Origin: Paenibacillus sp. IHBB 10380
GTDB lineage: Bacteria > Bacillota > Bacilli > Paenibacillales > Paenibacillaceae
Length of the DNA: 64,000 bases
Assembly (NCBI RefSeq): GCF_000949425.1
Contig: NZ_CP010976.1
Coordinates: 2,666,001-2,730,000, forward strand
Direction of reading: 5' to 3'
The translations under genes were made by a program, and so were the position numbers. The notes beneath the pieces were generated by a model. It was not told where the DNA came from. It searched no databases and was given only the letters and a program-made list of their open reading frames with translations. Positions 24,491 through 36,400 of this stretch are shown here, one piece after another. Position 1 is the stretch's first letter. Every line of letters starts with the position of its first letter.

Positions 24491-27400
24491 TTAAGCTATC
24501 CCATCTTCCAGTATGAGCTCTCCAATCGTACGTTCTGTACCGCCGATAGCTGTAATCTCCCGAACCATTGCACAGTAATGATGCGCCATTCGCACAATGG
24601 TTTCTTCATGGAATAAAGCGGTCGCATACTCCAGGCTAAACACAATTTCCTCTCCGCTCTCCACTGCCTCCAGCGTCAGATCAAATTTGCTAACACCTTG
24701 CTCAAACGGCTGCGACTCGAAGGTCATCTCCCCCGCCTGAAGTGCTGAACGCTCCATGTTTTGCAAGATAAACATCGTGTCAAACAGCGGGTTTCGGCTC
24801 TGATCTTGCTCAAGGTCTAGTCGCTCCACTAGATCCTCGAATGGATACTCCTGATGTTCCAGCGCAAGCAGCACATCACCATGAAGCTCTTTAACGTAGC
24901 TACCGACCGTTCGTCCCGATTGTGGATGGCTGCGAATCGCCACCGTATTGATGAACATCCCGATCAAGCCTTCCACATCAACATGACCGCGTCCTGCCAC
25001 TGGCGTACCTATCACAATGTCCTCTTGCCCACTGTACCTGCCGAGCAGCACCGCATACGCACTCAGCAACACGGTATACAGCGTCGTGCCTTGCTCTCTG
25101 GCTACGCAATGTGCTCTCTGTGCAAGCTCCGCGTCCAGCTTGAATGCATACCTTTGCCCCTCATAGCTCTGCATCACTGAGCGCGGCTTATCATTTGGCA
25201 GCTCCAGCACTGGCAGCTCGCCCGAGAATGTCTCCAGCCAGTACCGCTCATGTGCCTCATACATTTCCCCGCTCAGTCTCTCCTCCTGCCAAGCGCTGTA
25301 ATCTCGATATTGAACTCGCAGCTCTGGTAGCTCCTGGCCGCTATATAATGCGGTCAACTCCTTCAGAAGCACGCTCACGGATATACCATCTGTCACGATA
25401 TGATGCATATCCAAGAGGAGCAGGTGACGATCTTCATCCAGTGGAACAAGTCCTGCCCGTAGCAATGGGCCGCTTCCGAGATCAAAAGACCGTATGAACC
25501 TTGCCATTAATCGGGTGGTGATTACCTCATCCATCCCTGATTCAGACAGCAAACGTTTAGCCGTCATTCGCGCCCAAGCATTTCCTTCCAGCTTAAACAC
25601 CGATGTAGAGTGTACATGTTGCTCGAATGCCACCGCAGGATGAACGCGTTGCCTGAACTCGCCATCCATATAGTGGAACGTCGTCCGCAAGCTTTCATGT
25701 CTAGCAATTAAAGCGGCGAACGCCCTCTCCAGTCTTATGGCTTCCAGCTTGCCTCGTATCTGTAGTGCAAACGGTACATGATACATCGTCGCTTCACCAG
25801 ATATGAGCTGAAGCACATATTGCCTTCTCTGCGCGCGCGACATTGGGTAATACTCCTGATCCTCTTGACGTTGGATCGGCTGATAAGCATGTTTGTGCTC
25901 ACCTTCGATTACAACGGCAAGTGATTCCAACGTCGGATTCAAGAACAGCGCTCTCAGCGGCACATGCACACCAAATTGCTCTTGTAGACGACTGACCAGC
26001 GCCGCCGCCTTGAGCGAATGCCCCCCAAGCTCGAAGAAGCTATCGGTCGCTCCAATATTGTCTGTTTGAAGTAGCTCCTGCCAGAGCACGGCCAATCTGT
26101 GCTCCGTCTCATTTCTAGGCGCCGTATATTGGCGCTCACTCCGCTCGGCTGGCTGCGGCTTCGGCAGTGCCTTGCGATCCACCTTACCTGTCGGTGTCAG
26201 CGGGATGGCTTCCAACGGCATGACATAAGCTGGAATCATATATGCCGGTAACCTGCCCCCTAAATAACCACGAAGCGTAGATGATGCGTTTGACGATTGT
26301 CCTGCGCTGCTCTTTTGTGCCATGCTTCTCCCACCATGTTCACTTTGAGAAACCACCGTGCCATGTTCATCACTTGAATCAGTGCCGTCATGTTCGCTCG
26401 TTGCTTGAACAGAGTAATATGACCCATCTGCTGCGCTCTCGCTTACTTCCGCATCCATGACGACATACGCACAAAGCGCATACTCGCCATCCACTTCTTT
26501 AAACGCCATAACGACCGCTTCCTTCACTCGCTCATGACTCAGCACCTGTTGTTCCACTTCGCCAATTTCAATTCGGTGTCCACGTATTTTCACCTGATGA
26601 TCGCGGCGACCTGCATATACAAATTCGCCGTTCGCTAGTCTTCGCCCCAGATCGCCTGTCCGGTACATTCGTTCGCCCGAATGGAACGGATTCGGGATGA
26701 AAGCTCCCACGTTCCATTCGGGATGACTGAGATAGCCGCGTCCTACTCCTGAACCGCCGATGTATAGCTCTCCAACAACGCCTATCGGCTGCGGTTGCAG
26801 CTCTGCATTCAATACAACCATCCCTGCTCCCGCAATAGGCGTACCTATCGTAATCGCTTCCCCATGTGTCACTTCGCACACCGATGTCCACACCGTCGTC
26901 TCCGTTGGTCCATACAGATTGAAGATTCGTGCCTGCGTTACTGCGCGCAGTCGATTCAGGAGCTCCGTTGTCAACGGCTCCGCTCCAATCATGATTACGC
27001 TTAGAGATTTCAGAATGTCAGTCTGCCCTACCTGCGCCATCCACCACTTAAAGCGAGATGGTGTAATTTGGAGGACATCTACCTCGTACTTGGCCATAAG
27101 CATCTGCAGCAAATACGCGTCGTTGCGCTCCTCTTCATTCGCCAGCACGATCCGCATGCCCAGCGTCAGCGGCAGCAAACTCTCCACAATAAAGATGTCG
27201 AACGATACCGTCGCCATAGCTAGTATGCCTTGGCCTTCCGCCAAAGGAAGCCGCTCCCGGAATCCCTTCACGAAGCTCGCCAGTCCCCGATGCTCGATCA
27301 TTGCGCCCTTGGGTCTTCCCGTTGAGCCTGATGTGTACAGGACATAGGCCAGATGGTCCGGAAGGCAAACAGATTCGAGATTATTACGGGCAGCAGCGTA

Positions 27401-30400
27401 CAGATCAGGGTCATCCAAATACCATTCCTCCACTGCGCTTCGCACTCTTCCAGCGTACGCCCTTTCCGTCAGCAGCAGTTGCTCGCCACAATCCTCCAGC
27501 ATCCAGCCTATACGCTCCGCTGGATAGGACGGATCAATCGCTACATACGCCCCGCCCGCCTTCAGAATGCCGAGAATGGCTACCAGCAGCAACGGCGAAC
27601 GGTCAGCCATCAGCGCGACGATACGCTCAGCTCCAACGCCGCGGCTACGAAGCGTATGCGCGAGGCTGTTCGCCCGTTCATTCAGCTCACGATACGTCAT
27701 TTGCTCCACACCGAACTGAATCGCTGCTGCATCAGGCGTTCGCGCCGCTTGGTTCTCAATCTCCACTAGTATGGATTTCCAGTCCGAAGACGTCGCAGAC
27801 TGAGGCAGTTCCTGCTTAGTAGCGCAGCCGTCCCAATCTGTAGTACAGTCTTCCTTCTGGACATTAATAACTCTTCTATTCTCCATCACGATACTGCTCT
27901 CGAATACATCTAGCAGCTCCAAGCGTTCTGTTTCATTTAGTAACTCCAGCTCGCCGAGCGTTCGTTCTATGCCACCGTCAGCTGTCATCTCTCGAACAAT
28001 TGCACAGTAGTGATGTGCCATACGCACAATGGTTTCTTCATGGAATAAAGCGGTCGCGTACTCCATGCTGAACACAATTTCCGCTCCGCTCTCCACTGCC
28101 TCCAGTGTCAGATCGAACTTACTAACACCTGGCTCAAACGGCTGCGACTCAAAGGTTAAATCCCCCGCTTGAAGTGCTGAACGCTCCATATTTTGCAAGA
28201 TAAACATCGTATCGAACAGCGGGTTGTGGCTCTGATCTTGCTCAAGGTCAAGTCGCTCCACCAGATCCTCGAATGGATACTCCTGATGTTCCAGCGCAAG
28301 CAGTACGTCACCATGCAGCTCTTTAATGTAGCTACCGACCGTTCGTCCTGCTTGTGGTCGACTGCGAATCGCCACCGTATTAATGAACATCCCGATCAAG
28401 CCTTCCACATCGACATGACCTCGTCCCGCCACTGGCGTACCTATCACAATGTCCTCTTGCCCACTGTACTTGCCGAGCAGCATCACATACGCACTCAGTA
28501 ACACGGTATAGAGTGTCGTGCCTTGCTCTCTGGCTAGACGATGCGCTCGCTTCGCAAGCTCCGCGTCCAGCTTGAACGCATACCTTTGTCCCTCATAGCT
28601 CTGCATCACTGGGCGTGGCTTATCATTAGGCAACTCCAATACCGGCAGCTCGCCCGAGAACGTCTCCAACCAGTAACACTCATGTGCCTCATACGCTCCC
28701 CCGCTCAGTCGCTCCTCCTGCCAAGCGCTGTAATCTCGATATTGCACTCGCAGTTCTGGCAGCTCATGGCCGCTATATAATGGCGTCAACTCCTTCAGAA
28801 GCACGCTCACAGATACACCATCCGTCACGATATGATGCATATCCAGTAGCAACAGATGACGTTCCTTATCCAGTTGAACAAGTCCTGCTCGTAACAGTGG
28901 ACCGCTTCCGAGATCAAACGGCCTTACAAACTGGGCCATTAACACATCCATCAGCCCTACAGCCAATGCAGCTGCAAATTTCTGCTGATAATCCGCGGAA
29001 GTAACTGATCCCAGAACCCATTTGTCGGCTGTTACTCTTTCTAAGACACATTTCTCTAGTTGGAAAGTACCATATGAATCTATCCCATGCTCAAACTCTT
29101 CAACAGGATGAATCCGTTGCCTGAACTCCCCATCCATATAGTGGAACGTCGTCCGCAAGCTCTCATGTCTAGCAATTAAGGCGGCGAACGCTCCCTCCAA
29201 TCTTAGGACGTCCAGCTTGCCTCGAATCTGTAGGGCAAACGGTACATGGTACATCGTCGCTTCACCAGATATGAGCTGAAGCATATATTGCCTTCTCTGC
29301 GCGCGTGACATCGGGTAATGTTCCCGATCCCCTTGACGCTCGATCGCCTGATGCTTCTGTACATTCTCTCCATCTATAATACTCGCGAGTGACTCCAGTG
29401 TTGGATTCAAGAACAGCGCTCTCAGCGGCACATGCACGCCAAATTGCTCCTGTAGACGACTGACTAATCCCGCTGCCTTGAGCGAGTGACCCCCAAGCTC
29501 GAAAAAGCTGTCGGTCGCTCCAATATTGTCTGTTTGCAATAGCTCTTGCCAGATCACGGCCAATCTGTGCTCCGTCTCGTTTCTTGGCGCCAAATATTGG
29601 CGCTTGTCCCGCTCGGCTTCTTGCGGTTTCGGTAGCGCCTTACGATCTACCTTACCTGTTGGTGTCAGTGGGATGAATTCTAGCGGCATAACGTAAACTG
29701 GAATCATATACGCGGGTAACCTGCCGCTAAGATGTTGTCGCAATTCCGACGCTATGCCAGACAGGGGCTGGTTGTTATAGTCACTTTCCGAATATGAAGC
29801 GATGACGACATACGCGCAGAGCGCATGCTCACCGTCTGCCTCTTTAAACGCCACAACGACAGCTTCCTTCACTCGCTCATAACTCAGCACCTGTTGTTCC
29901 ACTTCGCCAATTTCAATTCGGTGTCCACGTATTTTCACCTGATGATCGCGGCGACCTGCATATACAAATTCGCCGTTCGCTAGTCTTCGCCCCAGATCGC
30001 CTGTCCGGTACATTCGTTCACCCTCACGGAACGGATTCGCGATGAATGCTCCCTCGTTCCATTCCGGATGACTTAGATAGCCGCGCCCTACGCCTGAACC
30101 GCCGATATACAGCTCTCCAACAACGCCTATCGGCTGCGGTTGCAACTCGGCATTCAATACAACCATCCCTGCTCCCGCAATGGGTGTACCAATCGTAATC
30201 GCTTCCCCATGCGTCACTTCGCACACCGATGTCCATACCGTCGTCTCCGTTGGTCCATACAGGTTGAAGATTCGCGCCTGCGTGACTCCACTCAGCCGAT
30301 TCAGCAGCTCCATTGTTAACGGCTCCGCTCCAATCATAACTACGCTCAGAGCCTTCATGCTGTCGGTCTGCCCTACCTGCGCCATCCACCACTTAAACCG

Positions 30401-33400
30401 CGATGGTGTTATTTGGAGAACGTCTACCTTGTACTTGGCCATAAGCTCTTGCAACAAATACGCGTCGTTGCGCTCCTCTTCATTCGCCAGCACGATCCGC
30501 ATACCCAGCGTCAGCGGCAACAGACTCTCCACAATAAAGATGTCGAACGAGATAGTCGCCATCGCTAGTATGCCTTGGCCTTCCGCCATTGGAAGTCGCT
30601 CCCGAAATCCCTTCACGAAGCTCGCCAGTCCCCGATGCTCAATCATGGCACCCTTAGGTCTTCCCGTTGAACCTGATGTGTACAGAACGTAGGCTAGATG
30701 GTCCGGAAGGTACATAGTTTCGAGATTACTACGGTCAGCAGCATACAGATCAGGATCATCCAAATACCATTCCTCCACTGCGCTTCGCACTCTTCCAGCG
30801 TACGCCCTTTCCGTCAGCAGCAGTTGCTCGCCACAATCCTCCAGCATCCAGCCTATACGCTCCGCAGGGTAGGACGGATCAATCGCGACGTACGCTCCGC
30901 CCGCCTTCAGTATGCCGAGAATGGCTACCAGCAGTAGTGGTGAACGGTCGGCCATCAGCGCAACAATCCGTTCGGGTCCAACGCCCCGACTACGAAGCGT
31001 ATGCGCTAAGTTGTTCGCCCGTTCATTCAGCTCGCGATACGTCATTTGCTCCGCACCGCACTGAATCGCCGCTGCGTTAGGCGTTCGCTCCGCTTGTTTC
31101 TCAATCTCAGTTAATATACTTACCCATTGTGCATGTTCATCAGCAGGTAAGAAACCTTCCTTCCCTACTTCACTCTCGTATCGATTAAACACGGTTAACA
31201 ACTGCGCCTTTTCTTCATCATCCATAATAACTAGATCGCCTAATCTTCGTATGGGGCCGTTGCTAACAGTCATCTCGCGTACAATTGCACGATAATGACG
31301 CGCTAACCGCTGTATCGTCTCTTCATGGAACAGGCTAGTTGCATATTCCAGAGTAAACACAATTTCATTTCCACTTTCTGCTGCCACCATGGTCAGATCG
31401 AACTTACTTACTCCTGGATCAAAGTGTAACTGCTCGAATGTCAATTCTCCCGCTTCAAGTACGGATTGATTCATATTTTGCAAAATGAACATAGTATCGA
31501 ACAGCGGATTGCGGCTTTGATCTTTCTCATGCCCTAAACGCTCTACCAGTTCCTCAAACGGATACTCCTGATGCTCCAGCGCAAGTAATACGTCATGATG
31601 AAGCAGAGTTACGTAATCACCCAACGTCCGGCTTTCTTCCGGCCGAGTGCGAATGGCTACTGTATTAACGAACATTCCAATTAAGCCTTCCACATCAACA
31701 TGGCTCCGACCCGCTACAGGCGTACCGATAGCGATGTCCTCTTGGCCGCTGTATTTGCCTAGCAATATTGCATATGCACCTAACAGCACAGTATAAAGCG
31801 TTGTGTTATACTCACGCGCCAATCGACGAGCGCCCTGTGCTAACTCTGTATTCAAAGTAAAAATAATGGCTTGTCCTTCATAGCTTTGAACCGACGGACG
31901 CACCTTGTCCGTTGGTAACTCCAGTACAGGTAACTCACCTTTGAACGTCTGTAACCAATGTTCCTCATGTCCTGCATAGGTTTCACCTTGCAGTCTCTGC
32001 TCTTGCCATACTGAATAATCCCTGTACTGTACAGGAAGCTCCAAGGGATTATTACCGCTGTAGAGCTCAGTCAGCTCCTTCACCAGCACGCTAACGGACA
32101 CACCGTCTGACACAATATGATGCATGTCCAGCAGAAGTAAGTGACGCTCCTGCTCCAACGAAACCAGACCTACACGAAGCAAGGGGCCTGTTTCCAAGCT
32201 GAATGGTTTAATAAACTTCAACATTAGCCCATCGATAAATGCCTTAGATGTTATTTTTGTAGCGTCGGACAAAACTATAGATTTCTCATCTTCACTCAAC
32301 TCGAAGTTTTCAAGCTCGAACATAGTATCAGAATGGATACACTGATTGAACTCATCACCCTCATAATGAAAAGTAGTCCTCAAAGTTTCATGTCTCATAA
32401 TTACTGTACCAAATGCCTCTTCAAGCTTCGCAACATCCAGTCTTCCACGCATATGCAAAACAAATGACAAATTATATGCTGTATCCTCTGTTGAAAATAA
32501 CCCCAACAGATATAGTCTTCTTTGCGCCCGAGACATCGGATAATGTGCCCGATCGGGTTGTCGCTGAATTCGTTCATATGTTGGTGTGAATTGACCTTCA
32601 TTACGATTTACCTCTTCTGAAATCCATGCTGCCATCGATGCAACAGTAGGTGCCTGGAACAAGATACCAAGGGGCACCTCGATACCCATCTTCTCATGAA
32701 TGCGGCCTGCCAGCACTGCAGCTTTAAGCGAATGACCGCCAAGCTCAAAAAAGTCGTCGTAAATACTAAAACCACCGAAGCCTAATACATCTTGCCAAAC
32801 CTCAGCTACATTCGCTTCCAGTGTTGTACGTGGCAATACGACATCTCTTACTTCCTGCAACTGAAGGGAAGGCTCCGGCAGAGCCTTACGATCTACCTTA
32901 CCATTTGGTGTGAGCGGTATGGCATCCATCGTTATCAAATAGGACGGGATCATGTAATCAGGCAACTTGCTCTTCAAGCTGTTTTTAATTTCAAACATTT
33001 CGATTTGACGATTCAAGACGATATAAGCGCATATACTTTTGTCACCCTCATTGTCTTCAGTAGCGATGACAAAAGCTTCATCTACGGCTTCATTCCGTAG
33101 CAAGTGTGTCTGTATTTCACCTAACTCAACACGAATGCCTCTAATCTTAATCTGGTGATCCAACCTGCCCAAATACATGGCATTGCCGTCCGGAAGCCAT
33201 TTCGCCAGATCGCCAGTACGATACAGCAGCTTTCCGTCCAGCATTGGATGCTGGACAAATCGGCTTGCAGTCAACTCAGGTTTGTTATAGTAACCTAGCG
33301 CTAGTCCACTGCCCGCGATACACAGCTCTCCAGTTACCCCTATTGGCGCAAGTCTGTCCCCGAAACCTAATATATAAATTTCGACGCCATGCATTGGTCC

Positions 33401-36400
33401 TCCAATCGGCACCGTTTTTCCACATGGAGCGCCAGACTTATACACATACATATTGGAACAAATCGTTGCTTCTGTTGGTCCATAACCGTTCACAATACAT
33501 ATATTAGGGTTCAGACTTACGAATAACTCAAGTGTCTCATCCTTGATAGGTTCGACCCCAACGAGCATTTTGTTAAGCTGAAGTTTAGTTTCCGATTGCT
33601 CCAATGCGCGTGCAACATCTTTAAGCATCGTTGGAGGAATGTAGGCAAAGGTCACCCCCTCTGACACGATTACAGAAGCAAGTTGCCTCGGATCAATCAA
33701 TTTGGGCTCAGGATAGAGGATGACGCTTGCACCAAACATTAGCGGCATAAATAGCTCGCATACGCTCACATCAAACGAAATGTTAGTCAGACTCAAGCAA
33801 CGATCGCGTTCATCAAATCTCTCACGATAAAATCGTTTGAGCGAATGCCCGAAATTGAAAAAACTACGATGGGAAACAACCACTCCCTTTGGCTCGCCTG
33901 TGGAGCCGGAAGTATAGATAACATACATTGGATCTTCAACAGAACCCGCCAGCTCCAAATTGCTTCCATCACCCTCATATACATAATCCCCATCAAGTGC
34001 GATCAATTCTAATGAAGAACCTACTTCTAAAGCATCAATTCGATCTGTTAGAAGCAATTTCGTTTCACTGTCAGACAATAAATAATCAATTCGTTCTTGA
34101 GGGAAATTCGAATCAATTGGTAAATAAGCGCCGCCAGCTTTCATAATAGCGATCATACCTATCAGCATGGGTATGGATCTTTCTGCCATAACGCCTACAA
34201 TGGTATGCGCACCTACGCCGCTCTGTTGAAGCCTCCGAGCCAATCGATTCGTTCGTTCATTTAGCTCCCTGTATGTGATCGACTGTCCACGGTGTTGAAC
34301 CGCACAGCTCTCCGGCACCCACCTCGCCTGTTCCTCGAAGGATTCTTGAAATCTACGTGGTGTATCGAACTGAGTATCACGACTACCGAAATCAGATAAA
34401 AGCTGGGTATAATCTTGCGCAGATAACATTTCGCAATCCGCTAATGTAAGTCCTGGATTGCTTGTCACATGCTTTAATAAGGATATATAATGCCGCATGA
34501 ATGTCTGCACGGTCTCAAGACGGAACAAATCGGTACAATACTCGACAACTAAACGTATACCCTCTTTTCCTTCAACTGCTTGAATCATTAAATCGTATTT
34601 AGCAGTTCCATGGGGGAAACGTTCATGTTTATATGTCAGACCTTCTCCGGAGAAGTCTGGCGTATTCAAATTTTGCATAATAAACATCGTATCGAACAGT
34701 GGATTTCGACTTGTATCACGTCTGTCGACTAGTTGAACTAGCTTTTCAAATGGGAAATCTGCGTTCTCATATGCTTTAACTGCTGTTGCTTTCACCTCAG
34801 CCAAAAACTGTAGGAACGTTTTGTCGGCCTGCGGATAGCCACGCAACACAAGTGTACCTACAAACATACCAACAACCGACTCCACCTCACGATTTACTCG
34901 TCCAGAAATAGGTGTGCCAACAGCAAAATCCTCTCCGCCCGTATACTTCGCAAGCAAGGTATAGTAAGCAGTAAGCAATACCATAAAGAGTGTACTTTCC
35001 GTCCCTTTTGCCAATTCACGAATGCTTGCTGCCAAACCAGCATCCACGTAAAGATCAAAAGTTTCTCCACGGCTACTCTTAATAGGGGGACGAGGAAAGT
35101 CCGTTGGCAGCTGTAGTACGGGCCATTCACCCTTGCATTGATTCATCCAGAACTGCCCCTGACGCTCCATTCGTTCCGATTGAGGCAGTTGTTGCTGCCA
35201 AGCAGCATAATCTCGGTATTGCAGTTTAAGTGGTTCCAGCAGCTCTCCACGGTAAAGCCTTACAAGCTCACCGAGTAATATGCCAGCCGACATGCCATCA
35301 GAAGCAATATGATGAAGATCCAAAAACAGTACATGTTGATCTGAACTAATCGTGAGTAATGTCGCATAAAGTAGCGGGGCCTGATTTAGATCAAAGGGAA
35401 CAAATAAGTTCTGCAAAACCAACGGCAGCTCTTCTTCGGTCACCTGCAACCTAGTTAATGTAAAGGGCACCCGTTCATGAACGAACTGCCGAATTTCTCC
35501 CTCAACAACTGCAAACGATGTTCTCAACATCTCATGGCGTTGAATTAGAGTCTGAATGGAAGCTTCCAGCCTAGACGCATCGATATCGCCATCCATATGG
35601 AGCAGTTCCGGCAAATTGTAGCTTCTGTCGTCCGGTGTTGCTAACTGCTGAAGATACATCCGCTGCTGTGGAGATGATATGACATAATGCTCACCGGATG
35701 GAATCGGCAATATGATAATTGCTTCATCTTCTACTTCCTTTACAGATTTCAATCTACGTTCCGTTACTGCATCAGCAAACGTTCCCAGTACCGGGTTTGC
35801 GAGTATATCAACGACTTCAAGCCGAACATCCCAACGTTCACTAAGCCTATTCATAATTTTGAGAGCAATGATAGAATCTCCGCCTAGTTCATAGAAGTTT
35901 GCGTCGGTATGAAGCTCGCCATAGCCGAGTATCTCCCCCCATACATCCGCTACGCTTTGTCCGACTTCCATATTCCCGCATTCACCGAGCAGCGATACGA
36001 TTCTGAATTGCTCTTCATTTCCTTGCCCTTGCTCCTGCTGCTGAAGCCTACTCCGCCAGCTAGCAAATGCTTCTTCCATTTCTATTCTCAGGTCCACTGG
36101 AACCTCATTGCGTGTCCACAAGTCCTGAATCATAGATAACGGGGAACTATTCGACTGGGCACTAGACTCTTCAACCCAGCAGGAATGACGGTCGAAAGGA
36201 TATACGGGAATAGGAATACGTTGGCGATGTTCTCTACTATACATCCGTGCCCAATCCATCCTAGCTCCGGCAACATAACGCTCAGCTATTTGAATTAACA
36301 TCCCGCGGTCCCTTCGTTTACCGCTCGCTTCGTGATCCAAAAGTTCCTGCACAACTACTTCATCACTAATGCCAGCATCCGTCGAGGCGGCGAACCCATA

